NCBI GenBank assembly: GCA_963768715.1
Contig: CAVYJC010000008.1
Span: 62,001-126,000 of the forward strand
Direction of reading: 5' to 3'
Length of the DNA stretch: 64,000 bases
DNA from: DATKEJ01 sp963768715
Lineage (GTDB): Bacteria > Bacteroidota > Rhodothermia > Rhodothermales > DATKEJ01
Each line of letters opens with the position of its first letter. Within the stretch, counting starts at the first letter, position 1. The translations under genes and the position numbers were made by a program. Shown one piece after another: positions 43,923-54,943 of this stretch. Below the pieces are notes generated by a model that saw nothing but the letters and a program-made list of their open reading frames with translations, was not told the origin of the DNA and did no database searches.

Positions 43923-46900
43923 TCAGTTGGCAATGCTGATGCGAATGTTGAAGCCACTCTTGACGTTGGTGGTGGTGGGGACTCGACTGCCCCGGCTGTC
44001 GAGGTGTTCGTACTTGACGAAGAAGTCCGCCGAAATCCTTGAGCTAAACGCATACGAAATGCGGGGTTCAATCGTGCTTCTTGTCGACTGAATTAACTGT
44101 GGGCTCAAGAACGTCTCACTGTCCGTGTTGTTGCTGAGAAAACTCTCGAGGTCGGATTTCAGCCTGAAGCGTCGCTCTACGCTTTTTGAGCTTGAGACCG
44201 TCAACGTGAACCGCATGGTGTTCTGCAGACCGCGTCCTTTCGTGAAGGGGAGCTTCATGCCGCGCTTCGAGAAACTCGATCGGAACGACCAGTCGCTCGT
44301 CGAATTCTCGTTCACGTCTGCGTTCCCCGTACTGAGTGAGACGGAGTTACTCTTGCTGTAGGTGACGGCCGACTGGATGCCCCCTTTGATGGTCATGTCG
44401 AGTCCCAGAAGCGGCTGGAATCGCTCGTTGATGCGGACCGATCCCTGCTCCAGCTCGGGGATCACATGAACGATGGTCTTCGCACCTGTGGCGGTCTGAA
44501 CGGTGAGGCTATTCGTAATCGGATTTCCATCCTGGTCGAATCCAGCCTTGGCGTTAGTCCGGTAGTCACTGTCGTAGGTGGCCGAGTAGCTGTGCCTCAG
44601 CGTCACAGACTGGGTAAAGAAGCGGAAGATCGGCCAGTTTGAAAGCCCGGTGTAGGTAATAGACCAGCCTGGAAGCGGGAAGGGCATGAAGTTGTTTGCA
44701 CCGACCGTTCCGAGGGAATTCGAGAACGCCTGCCGGAAGTCATCGACGAGTGTTCCGTTTGCGAAGACGACGCGGCCGTCCCCGTTGGCATCGTTGATGA
44801 AAGTCTGACCGCTAGCTTCGGCCGCCGCCGCGTCTTGCTGGTATGCTTGGAGTTGGAGATCGAAATACCGTTGATAAGAGCCGCCGAAAGCCCAAACGGA
44901 GGCGTGATTCGTACCGCTCTGGCTTCGGGTGTTTTCCACGATGCCCGGATCTGGCATTCTGAACGTGACGTCCTCGCGAACGTCGCTTCTCGCATCCCAG
45001 GAGAGATCGAGACGCAGCGCGGTAGTGATCGTAAAGTCGGTCTTGGCGCCCCACTGAGTCGCATCCTGCAGCCGGTCTGTAATCTGGAGATTCGGGTTGT
45101 CCAGGTAGCGGAATTCCGTGCTTGGCGGAACCGATCGATCCATTCCGAGACGGTATCCAAGGGCCGGGCCGTTGCCGCCGAGTCCATCCAGCAGGCTGAA
45201 TCCGCCTTTCACGTGACCCGAAGTGCCGCTCCACGTTCGCGAGACGTTCAGAGACATATCGCGCGAGCTCGTGAGTGCCAGAATCATCCGGCGCACGATC
45301 CCTGTAGGCGATATGCTCGGCAGCGGCAGGCTGAAGCCGCCGCCCTTGCTTGAGTCTGGGGTGGAGCCTCAGCGGCAGCGGCAGCAGCGCTGTCTGGCAC
45401 GACCTCACTCTTTTCTCCGGCTTCTTTCCGTTTCTTCTCGGCTTCTTTCCGCTTCCTCTCCTCCTCCTTGCGGGCTTTCTTCTCCTGGTCCCTGCGTGAT
45501 CGATCGATACGCTTCTGGTCATCGACCTGCTGCTGTTTTCTTTCGAGTGCGGTGTAGAAACCGAATTTTCGCCAGAATTCCTGCGGAGCTAGTCGAATGC
45601 CGCCTCGGATCGATGCGTTGTTGGAGACAGAGGCACCGACGTCGGAGCCGGCTGGACCGTTTTGCCACTGGAATCGCGAGCTGTACGTGATCGGCTGGAC
45701 GGTTACCCAACTCAGAGATCTGATTCTGTCGAAGCGGGGCTGCAGCGATCCCGTGAAAGTCTCCTCCGAGCGGTCGGTGCGTACTTCGTCGGAGAAGAAT
45801 CTCGAGAAGACGTCTGTGAAAGGAACGGGCCGGAGCTCGCTCAGCTCGACAGCATGGTCGGGATCGAGGACGAGTCCCTCGTCGATGGCCTCCTGAAGTC
45901 TAAAGCCGTCGATGACGCGGTAGCCGAGACTGTCGAAGGCCGCAACGCTGTAGGTGGTATCCACGCTGAGCGCCCTCAAGCTCTGGTTCACGGATGAGTT
46001 GTAACCCAGGTTGAGGAAGGTGAACGGATTATACTGGAGCCCGAAGCTGCGGTTGTGCGTCAGGGCATGCGTTTGTCGGGTCGGATACCGGAGCGCCTCC
46101 TGGAAGCGGAGTGAATCCTCCGCCACGGATCCTTGGATGATGTTCAGGCGGGAGCGCTCCTGGTTTTCCGCGAAACTTCGGTTTGCAGTCGCCGAAGCGG
46201 AGAGCGATTGCGGCACGTAGCTCATGTGCAGGCCCCCGAGCGCCCCGATAACCGGAATGGGCTCGAGGAAGAAGAACGGGCGAAACGTTCTCGTCGTTCT
46301 GGGTGCGATGCGGTACGACACCGCTCCCGACCACCGCCACGAATTGTTGAACAGTGCCGATGGGCTGGAGCTCGATGTCGTCGAATACGAATAGTTGACC
46401 GAGGTTGCATCGAGTGTGTACCGCACGATCGGACTCGACGAGCCGCGTTTGGATACCGGAACCGTTATCGATTTCGTCAAACTCTCCGTACGGGCGTCAT
46501 CCAGGATCTTGTTGATATCCGCCTGTCTCTCTGCTGCAGTAAGATTCTGATTTTCCTCTACTTGGGCAATTTGTTCAGAGAGCCTGATATCGCCACGGGC
46601 AGGGGAGAATCGGGGCGTGCTGCGGTTCGACCGAATCGAGAAGCCGACGGGGATACTCCAGCCCCACTGCTCCGGCATCAGTTTATTGATGTTGGTTGAG
46701 GTAGTCAGCGACCAGCTCGTAATGTCATTCGTTTCGCGCGATCCGAGGCCACTCGAGAGCCCTCCGAATCCGTCGGTCTGCCTCCTGATGTTCGCGCTAA
46801 CGTTTGCGAAGTCTGCCAGGCGAATCTGTGCGGTGGCGATAGCCGCTGAGCCTGCCTTCTCATCGTAACCTGTCACCCGAAGCTCGTTGAACCAGAACTC

Positions 46901-49900
46901 GGACGTCCGAATCACCTTGGTGCTGCCGTCGGGAGCCCTGATCCCGATAATGATGTTCGTCACGCCCGACAGGGAGGGATTCCCTTTTACGTAGAGCTGC
47001 GTGCCCGGCGGAGCGAAGTCGTAGAAGCGATCACCGGGATCCCTCGGAAAGACCTCGGATGTTGAAAGCACGCCCGCTGCGACGGAGTCGTCCCGTTCGA
47101 TCTTCAGCTGGTTGAATCGACTCAATTTGATATTGATGGAGTTGAGGTCGATTTCAGTTCCCCCCATCGGAACGTTCGTCTGCCAGACGGTATCGGCGTC
47201 AGTAGAGAACGGATCCGACGGCGTAATGGGCTGCTCGTACTCGTAGTAGTCATTGTCCTCGTTGAGTCCCAGGCGAACGAAGACGCGCAAGTCACCGCGC
47301 TCGTCGAACCCATCGCCGTGCCCGTGCACGAACATCCTGAGATTGTCGTACTTCAACATGTCGAGTCCGCGCGTGAACGGCTTGTAGACGGCCCGCTCGT
47401 CGCCCGGCCTGACATCCTCCAACTGAAGCACCATCGCCTGCTCGCGTGCATCCTGGACGCCGGTAACGAGACGTGTCTGGCTTCGGATGGCGCCGTTCGG
47501 AATCTGATAGTTCGGATTCTCTTCGTTGTTGATCGTCGATATTCCGATGGATGAGCCGACGTCAATTGCGTTCGTGACGTTATCGGATTTCTGCCACTGG
47601 CTTCCGACGAGCTTGAGCGAAGCGAACCGGAGGGTGATCGGCTCGGTGTGCCCGGTCGTCCAGATACGCATCGACTGCATCAGGTTGAAGTCGGAAATGC
47701 CACCGACCCGTCGCTGCCATTTTCGAATGGGTACCCGCACCTGGTACCATTCCGACGTCAGCTTCGAATCGTTCGGATTGACCCCCTCGATCTTCGTGAT
47801 GACGACGTCGTCGATCTGGTCCGGCTGTGCCAACCGGTCCAATTCGCTCTTGCCGAGCGGAATCACATATTCGTAGTACCGGTCGTCGGTGTCGAGGGTG
47901 GCATTCAGGTTCAAATCCTCGGTGTCGGGGATATTTGAGTTTCCAACGAGCGGACTCCCGTTGCCGACGACCTCGCGCTGCCCTTCGAAGGAGTTCGTTT
48001 CTGAGCCTGGAAAGAATTGCGTGAATCGGTACTGCAGGAGGCCGCGCTCCTCCGAGGTGAAGTACTCCGGATTGTCGAAATAGGGGTCCCGAAAGTGGTG
48101 ATAGTCGTCGCTCGAGGGATCCAGATTGATTCGATGATAGATCGCGCTGTTGTCCCCGAACGTAGTGCGGGCGGCGTCGACAAAGGCGGCGAATCGATCC
48201 TGTTCGGTAACCTCATACGGTGGTGTCGCTTTGTTGATCGAGGGCCATCCGTCGAGCCCGACGTCTTCTGTTCTTCGCGAGTCTACGTCGACGTTGACTA
48301 CGGCGTCCTGGATTCCACTCGACAGCCTGGTCAGTTTGAGTGGATCCGTCGGAGCGCGGTCGAGGTTCGTGAGCGTCAGGCCATCCTCGGTATTCAACTT
48401 CTCGTTCGGGATGATGTCCTCTGAAATGGAACCCAGATCGAGCATGAGCTTGGCGTCACTGCCGGCATCACCGCCGGGTCCGCGTGAGAAGGGACTGAAG
48501 ATGAACTCAACGTACTCGACGTTGTTGAGGTCGAAGTCCGTATATCCCTCAGGCAGCCTCTGCGTCATTCCTCCCCAGACGTTCATCCGATCGGCGGGCA
48601 CCTCGAATTTCTGCAGATCGGTTCCATAGTTGTAGGGACCCGGCACGCGGGGGTCGAAGAAGACGTCGAAGGTACTCAGGATGGTTGAAGAGCCGGTTTC
48701 GGCACTCACGTCTTTCTTCGGATACACCTCGTTGACATGGATGGGTCTGACGGCGTCGAAGTTTCCGGCGTCTTTTGTGTAGTCGAAGAAGTCGGACGTG
48801 TTAAGCGGCAGCGAGTACCAAGAGAAGCTGCCCCTCCATTCCGTCTTTTGCGTATCGCCGAAGGGTGTGCCGGGCGGAACGGGGCCGATCGAGTCGGGAA
48901 CAGAGCTCAGACGCCAGGCACCCGGTTGTTGAACCGGAATACCCGTTTCTACTCCTTCGAAGTCGTCGATGAAGGAGATTCCACGCAGCTCGTCGGGCTT
49001 AAAATCCATTCCATTGCCCTGTAGATCCTTTCTCGTCCTGTCGAATGCCTGCGTGCTCGGATGGCCGGGCAGAAGCTGGGCGAACTCGCCTTTGAGGTCA
49101 ATCGTGGAGGGAGCCTTCGTGTCGATCAGCGGTAAAGCGTCGATTGCTCGGGTCAGCCATCGCGGCTCGAATGTGGCCGAACCGTCAACGCCCCAGATTG
49201 TGTTCGAGAGAGGCTCGTCTCCGACACGAAACTTGTCGATCAGCGGCTTCTCAGACAGCTTCATCAGCGTCGCGCCGAGCTTTATGTCCTGGAGAAAATC
49301 GTAGTCCGCCCGAAGACCTAGCAGCGTCTTCTTCTGGATCGCCGCAAACTGGTTCCGCTCGTAGGAAATATGGATGTCGCGTCCGGCCGCGAGAAAGGCC
49401 GGATTGGTGATCGTGACCGTATTGGACGAGTAATCGACCACGTAGTCGGAGCCCTCCGACAGCGACGCACCTCCGGACGTGACGCGCACCGATCCCTCCA
49501 CGATGCCGAAGAAGCCAAGGTTGTAGACCTCCTGAACCGAGCTTCGCAGCGATCCTCGAATTCGATAGACGTCGTGCTGGCTGTCGCGCCGCGCCTCCGC
49601 CTGTTTCTCGGTGTAGAGGTTACTGAATATGTACTGTTCGTTTTCCGTGTACTTGGCAATCGTGGTGGCAAAAGGCTCGAGCTGCGGGAAGATCAGGAGG
49701 CCGTCACCGGGCCGAATCAGGTACGGCTGGAAGTCGAACTGGTTGTCCGGTATCTGCGCTTCTTCCTCGTTCAGTCGGTCGAGTCCGGTAATCTGCAGCA
49801 GGGTGAGCTGTCCGTTCGACCCGGTTACGCCGGGCAGCGACCGGGATGCCGGTTGACCCGGGCGCTCGAAGTAGACGTCGAGGTCCAGGTCGTCGCGAGT

Positions 49901-51796
49901 GAAGCCTCGACCCTGAATGCGGTAAACGTTGCGCATCGTAAGGGGCCAGGAGGCGTCGCTGGGGATCTGATTGGCCTTCCTGAGCAACTTCAGGACAACC
50001 CGGTCGTCGTTCTGCTGGCCTGTCGCGCCTCCCGATTCGTTGGCGAAATCACCGATCTGTACGACCTGGCCGTCCCGGGTGACGTACCGAATGGCGATAG
50101 CGATGGCTTCGTTCTCTGTAAGTCGCGACGCGAGGCTGATCGTTCCGAGGAATTCGTCAATCGTATAGTCCCTCCGCCTTTCCAGCAGCTTGAATTTGCC
50201 GAGCTGGTAGTCGGCCGGATCCGCTCCCAGAGTGTTGTTCAGGTAGCCCTCAATAGCCTGGGTACCGTCGCGCAGCGTAGTGAGATCTTCATCCGAATAC
50301 CGGTCGGCGGCGGGATTCGGCAGCACCTGGGTCGGGTCCAGGGGATTTTCTGTGAACCCCTCCGGTTCTCCCAGGTCTACGAGAGCGATCGCCTGACGCT
50401 CGTTGTCCTGTTCGACTGTCGTTTGCTGCAGCTTCCAGACTTCGACGTCTGTGATTCTGTCGATTCCGAGCTGCAGGATTGGGGGATCGGAGAACGCGTC
50501 TTCCCAGTGGTTTCGGAAATAGAAGCCGAGGAAGAAGTGCGTCGCGTCGTCATAATCGGTCGGCTTCAGGTCGAATTCAGTAGTCTGCGCGCCGCCGTCG
50601 ATTTGCAGGTCTTCGGCCTGCCCTTCCTGCTGACTCACGACCGAGGTCAGCCTCACGCCGCCGAGCTGCCAGTCGGTTCGGATGCCGAACAGCCGCTGCC
50701 CTCCCTGGATTAGGCTCGAAGGAGTCTGCAGAAACACGTTCCCTGCGACGATCTTCTTGACGATGTCGTCCTCGTACCCCGTGTACTCGAGTTTCAGCTG
50801 GTTCTGGAAATCGAAGGTTCGCTCCGTATCCCAGTTGACGTCGATCCGGAGCTTGTCGCCAATCGATCCCGTTATCCCGAGGCGAATGTTCTGTCCAAAA
50901 TCGGGATCCAGCTGGCCGGATTTGCCCGTCAGTGATATCCGCTGATCACTCTTCTGATAGGAAAAGCCCGCGTCGATGTTGACCTGGCCGTTAACGCGCA
51001 GATCGACCTCGGGCTTACCGAAAATCGTCGTGAAGGCGCTCTGCTGACCGCCGGGGACGACAATGTTGAGACCGAGACCTCGACCTCCCCGATTCCTTCT
51101 CCCGGCTCGCTGAATGATGAGATTGCGGAATGCCTCATCCCGATCACGATCCAGACGGGCTTCACGGTATTCTTCTGGACTGAGCACGAGAGGATAACGG
51201 ACATCCTGTCCTCCAACGGTCTCGCGCACGATGTAACGCGTGCCGGTCGAGTCCATCTTGATCTCGTGGCGCCAGTAGTTGCCCAGTCTCGGCATAAGCA
51301 CCCCGGTCCGACGGGGGAACGGTGCGGCAGAAAAGCGATCGGGCTTGACCGAACCTAAGTAGCGATCGGCAAGGGGCCAGTGCGTACGTGTCGTATCCGT
51401 CGCAACCAGTGAATCGGCCGCCAGTGAATCAGATCTGGCAAGCAGAGAATCCGGAGCCCTGCCAAGCGAGTCGGGCGACGTGAGCAGGGAATCCGGGAGG
51501 TTCGTTAGTGAGTCGACAGCAGCAGAGAGAGAATCCGGCCCGCGACGAAGAGAATCGGCCGCGGTGGAGAGGGAGTCCGGACCACGGGTGAGAGAGTCGG
51601 CTGCTGCAGAGAGAGAATCGGCGACGTTTGCGAGGGAGTCAGGTGAGACGATGAGCGTGTCGGGGGTGACCGCTATCGAATCGACTTTGACGGCTCCGCT
51701 ATCGGGCGTGGGAACGTCTTGAGCACGGGCTGACAGAAACGTCGCCAGAACCGCGATGACGGCAAAGCCTGTGCGGATGCATGACATCCGTACCAT
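43923..51796 (-). CDS. sprA: SprA-type outer-membrane translocon protein (T9SS), one-base break near the C-terminal part
   Basis: The 5' frame (51796 to about 45360) begins MVRMSCIRTGFAVIAVLATF (signal peptide) and includes the SprA features LGLNIVVPGGQQSAFTTIFG, IRLGITGSIGDKLRIDVNWD and DEAFRNLIIQRAG. It is rich in long beta strands, as expected for a giant barrel. After an EEERKRKEAEKKRKEA charged linker the frame jumps. Adding one C to the four-base run at 45358-45361 yields PPPDSSKGGGFSLPLPS and continues to the C-terminus NVKSGFNIRISIAN, about 2,624 aa in all. SprA forms the type IX secretion channel in Bacteroidota. No other T9SS gene is in the window. Confidence 0.88.
45401..45520 (-). 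other. Charged Lys/Glu/Arg linker coding region inside sprA
   Basis: About 40 codons encode an almost uninterrupted run of Lys, Arg and Glu (RSRRDQEKKARKEEERKRKE and onward to EAGEKSE), followed by an alanine run. It lies between two barrel-like parts of SprA and probably forms a long single helix or flexible loop. It immediately precedes the frame break, so alignment here is poor. Confidence 0.75.
51410..51664 (-). repeat. DSL heptapeptide repeats at the SprA N-terminus
   Basis: Just after the signal peptide the protein repeats a seven-residue unit around Asp-Ser-Leu (PDSLANV, ADSLSAA, ADSLTRG, PDSLSTA and so on), about twelve times, from ORF residue 59 to 143 of the longest reading. On DNA this gives 21-base near-repeats. 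It is probably a disordered or extended linker in the periplasm. Confidence 0.85.
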
Positions 51797-52161
51797 ATCA
51801 GGCGTAATAATGCACTTAGAGGAGCCTCGACCAGACACCGTCGATCAGGTTACTCTTTTATTTTGTTCGGTTGGACTCAATTCAATGAGAGGTCCTTTCC
51901 GATCCAGATTGGTAGCGAGATCGCCTCTATATCTCCAGCGCCCGGTCTTTGGTCACGATTCCGACTGAAAGAGCCGATTCAGATGGGCTCGTTCCGCTTT
52001 TTACGAAGTTCAACCTGACTACTGGCAAAAGCCGCAGAGGTTCATCCGATGTGACTCTGGTATCTCGATCGGGTCGCATGGTTCCGGTTCAGCGAGGCAC
52101 AACATTCGAATCCGCCCGTAGTACCAAATTATTTGCCTCAACTTGCAAAGGTAACGACACC
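51797..52161. other. Divergent intergenic region between sprA and the SDR gene
   Basis: 365 bases with no gene that I can support. An in-frame extension of the SDR reading goes back to 51949, but its translation lacks protein character. A/T-rich stretches at 51853-51870 (CTTTTATTTTGTTC) and 52125-52150 are candidates for the sprA and SDR promoters, respectively. Neither shows a clear consensus. Confidence 0.4.
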
Positions 52162-52818
52162 ATGGAAGGGATATTGAATGATCACGTCGTTCTCATTACG
52201 GGCGCGTCGGGTCGCCTGGGAAAGGTCGTGACGACCTCGTTCGAAAATGCGGGAGCACGGGTCGTTCGTGCTGAAACCGGGGAGGGGGACAGCGTGGACC
52301 TGACCGACGAGCGGGCCGTCGAGGCATTTTTCTCTACGCTCCAGTCGGGAGGCCTTCGTCTCGACGCAGTCGTTCACACCGTTGGCATGTGGGATGGCCG
52401 ACCATTGACCGGGACCGACCTCGAGCACTGGAAGCTCGTTATGGATGTGAACCTGACGAGCACGTTCCTCGTTTTCAGAGAAGCGCTACGACTTCATGAG
52501 CGCATCGGCGGCGATCACGACCTCCGTCTCATCGCGTTTGCGTCGGGACAGGGAGCGGATCGCGGGCGCAGCAAGCAGGCGGCCTACTCCGCCGGTAAGG
52601 CCGGCGTGGTGCGGCTCGTCGAATCAGTCGCTGAGGAGTATGCCGACCGGAATGTGTCGGCCCACGCCATTGCCCCCTCGATGATTCTCTTCGAGGGGAT
52701 GGAGGACCAGAAAGGCATACCCGTGCAGGATCTCGCGAACCTCTGCATGCTTCTTGCGGGCTCGGCCGGCGAAGCGCTGAACGGCGCCGTCATCCGCGCC
52801 TACGGAACGTTGACGTGA
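52162..52818 (+). CDS. Short-chain dehydrogenase/reductase
   Basis: With the start at 52162 (MEGILNDHVVLITGASGRLG) the protein is 218 aa, a compact SDR. It has the NAD(P) loop TGASGRLGKVV, HTVGMWDGRPL in place of the usual NNAG, the catalytic Ser in FASGQGA, and YSAGKAG (Tyr-x3-Lys). It is shorter than typical 240-260-aa SDRs, owing to a trimmed substrate loop. The substrate cannot be assigned. It is divergent from sprA and converges, across a repeat region, on the ABC permease gene. Confidence 0.85.
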   Translation: MEGILNDHVVLITGASGRLGKVVTTSFENAGARVVRAETGEGDSVDLTDERAVEAFFSTLQSGGLRLDAVVHTVGMWDGRPLTGTDLEHWKLVMDVNLTSTFLVFREALRLHERIGGDHDLRLIAFASGQGADRGRSKQAAYSAGKAGVVRLVESVAEEYADRNVSAHAIAPSMILFEGMEDQKGIPVQDLANLCMLLAGSAGEALNGAVIRAYGTLT

Positions 52819-52837
52819 CCGGGGTCGATCGAAGATT

Positions 52838-52907
52838 GTTCGGAGTTCGGTTAGTTCGTTGTTCGATTGTTCGTTGTTCGGAGTTCGGAGTTCGGAGTTC
52901 GGAGTTC
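52838..52907. repeat. GGAGTTC heptamer array
   Basis: Four exact GGAGTTC units (52880-52907) are preceded by degenerate TTCGTTG/TTCGATTG-like units from 52838. Unit length is seven bases, as in the arrays near 10.8, 11.0 and 35.7 kb, with a different sequence. The array lies 20 bases after the SDR stop. Translated, it gives the artefactual FGVRSSE repeat often mis-annotated as protein. Confidence 0.85.
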
Positions 52908-53269
52908 GCGGCTTCGCAGTTCCCACAACCAATTCCCCATCCCGAGGGAGCGCCATTCTAGCGAAGCGTGCCGTCACAATCACAAAGCGAAGCGCGATTC
53001 GAGGGACCTGCGCACTTCGGTACCGGCATTCCCGGAGAGGTTCCTCCACGCCTTCGCCCACCTCCGCTGACGCTGCGGCGCGCTTCGGCGTGTTCGGAAT
53101 GACAATGCCGCCGTTAGCGAAACGCGCGGGCACGACGGTTCTGGCTGCCACAGCCGCCCGCGCAGCGACGCACGACCCCGCAACCCCACGGTCCCCCTCC
53201 ATGAGGGGGCGGCTAAGGCCGAATTTATTCGGGCGCAGCCGGGGGAGGTCGCGCTCGGATGCTGCCACC
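52908..53269. other. Non-coding region with REP-like hairpins
   Basis: 360 bases without a supportable gene, between the convergent SDR and ABC permease genes. It carries fragments resembling dispersed non-coding repeats (CATTCTAGCGAAGCG at 52958-52972) and ends in two adjacent hairpins: CCCCCTC-CAT-GAGGGGG (53193-53209), and CGGCT-AAGG-CCGAAT-TT-ATTCGG-GCGC-AGCCG (53210-53241), a symmetric stem with an internal loop. The hairpins may end transcription from both sides. Confidence 0.6.
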
Positions 53270-54931
53270 TCAGATTGCCGCAGACGCCGCCTCGCCTCCG
53301 AGCCGTCGCACCAGCGTAGCTGCCAATCCAATCAGAATCATCAGGAAGACACTGTAAGCGGCCGCCGCACCGAAATCGTAGAGCCGCAACTGTGCCAGAA
53401 TCTCGACACTTATCGGCCGGTTGTCGAAGACGTAGAGCATGATGGACGAAACGAATTCCCCGAGCGCCGTCACGAACGTCAGGAGGGCCCCGGCCAGCAC
53501 GCCCTGTCCAATGATCGGGAGCACGATACGGCGCAGCGTGTGGAGACTTCCCGCTCCCAGATCCGCAGACGCCTCCGAGAGGCGCTCGTCGTAACGCTCG
53601 AGCGACGAGACGGTAGCCCTGACGATGAGAGGAATCTGCCGGATGAAATAGGCCAGCGGCAAGATCCAGAAGCTGCCGACGAGAACGACGCCAAGCGTTA
53701 ATGGACCCGGCTGGTTGAACGCAACGATCAGATTAATCGCGATCACGGTGCCGGGAATGGCAAACGGCAGCGCTGTGAGTAGCCGGACGAGGTACCTGAA
53801 AGGCATTTGGCGATGCACGATGAGCAGCGAGGCGACCAGACCGAATACGAGATTGCCCGCGGTCGCGATCGTCGCCATCGAGAGGCTGTTCAGGACGGGA
53901 TCGAGGACATCGGGATCGATGAAAAGGAGCAGATAGTTCTGGATCGTGTACGCTTGAGGAAGGAGTTGATAGGTCCAAGACCCCTCCTTCGCGAACGAAA
54001 TCAGCACGATCGTTGCAATTGGCAGCACAAGAAACAGTACAAATGCGAGCGAAAGAATGGCGGCGGCGATGCGGATCCACCCACTCGCGACGATCCGTGG
54101 AGGCGGGGACAGGCCTTTCTGCACGGGCCGCGCTCCGGTGCGGGCATTACTGAACTCGAGAAGCGCCAGAAACAGGAGGCAAATGAGCGTCAGCACGGTC
54201 GAAACGGTGGCCGACATGGCGAGGTCACCATTCAATTTATAGTTGTAGATCTGCAGCGTCATGAAGTGCTCGGTGCCCGCAAAGAGTAGGGGAGCGGTGA
54301 AGCTGGCCATGGAGATCATGAAGACGAGAATCGACGCTCCGACGAGCGACGGACGGAGATGAGGAATGACCACGCGCCGGAAGGTATAGGCCCCCGCGCC
54401 GCCCAGGTCGGCGGATGCTTCCAGGCTGCTTCGGTCGAGCGTGCGCAGCGCGGCCGAGGTGAGAAGGTAGAAATACACGTACATCGAGTAGACGTGGACC
54501 AGCCAGACGGCCCAAAGCCCCTCGAACGAAAATGGCACTTGACTCAGCCCGAGAGTGCGCTGAATCAGACGAGGAAGGATGCCGCTCTCTCCATACAGGA
54601 AGAGGAACGCAAGCACGCCGACCAGAGGTGGAAGCGCCAGTGGGATGGCGGCAAGGGGCACGAGGAGGCGCTTCAGCGGGAAGTCGAAGCGGTAGAACGA
54701 GTAGGCGAGCGCGGTGCCGGTAACGCCGCTCCCGACGACGGTCACCACCGAGATGAAGACAGAATTCCAGAGCGCTCGAACATTTGCGGAGCGCCAGTCG
54801 CTGAAGAAAGACGCGATCAGATCGGGCCGAAGACCGAGGACGAAGGTCCTGAGCGCCGGATAGACCAGATAGCCTGCCAGTACGAACAGGATTGGCAGAG
54901 AGAGAATTATCGCGTTGCGGCGGCTGAGCAA
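53270..54931 (-). CDS. Fused two-domain ABC transporter permease (iron/thiamine type)
   Basis: The 553-aa protein contains two copies of the binding-protein-dependent permease domain. Each has an EAA loop: LEASADLGGAGAYTFRRVVIPHLRPSL (in the first half, near residue 185) and LSEASADLGAGSLHTLRRIVLPII (second half, near residue 465). About twelve membrane helices are expected. This fused form is typical of FbpB/ThiP-type permeases for Fe(III) or thiamine. No ATPase or binding-protein gene is next to it; the gene starts 12 bases after recR, so it rides on the dnaX-ybaB-recR transcript. Confidence 0.9.
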   Translation of the reverse strand: MLSRRNAIILSLPILFVLAGYLVYPALRTFVLGLRPDLIASFFSDWRSANVRALWNSVFISVVTVVGSGVTGTALAYSFYRFDFPLKRLLVPLAAIPLALPPLVGVLAFLFLYGESGILPRLIQRTLGLSQVPFSFEGLWAVWLVHVYSMYVYFYLLTSAALRTLDRSSLEASADLGGAGAYTFRRVVIPHLRPSLVGASILVFMISMASFTAPLLFAGTEHFMTLQIYNYKLNGDLAMSATVSTVLTLICLLFLALLEFSNARTGARPVQKGLSPPPRIVASGWIRIAAAILSLAFVLFLVLPIATIVLISFAKEGSWTYQLLPQAYTIQNYLLLFIDPDVLDPVLNSLSMATIATAGNLVFGLVASLLIVHRQMPFRYLVRLLTALPFAIPGTVIAINLIVAFNQPGPLTLGVVLVGSFWILPLAYFIRQIPLIVRATVSSLERYDERLSEASADLGAGSLHTLRRIVLPIIGQGVLAGALLTFVTALGEFVSSIMLYVFDNRPISVEILAQLRLYDFGAAAAYSVFLMILIGLAATLVRRLGGEAASAAI

Positions 54932-54943
54932 GGTCCTGCCCGG

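Noticed and set aside
49370..50713. 447-aa plus-strand reading frame inside sprA
   Set aside because: It is the complement of conserved SprA coding sequence; long mirror frames are expected in G+C-rich genes with this codon use.
52859..53701. 280-aa plus-strand frame starting in the GGAGTTC array
   Set aside because: It translates the repeat (FGVRSSE-like), then the complement of the ABC permease; it has no independent support.
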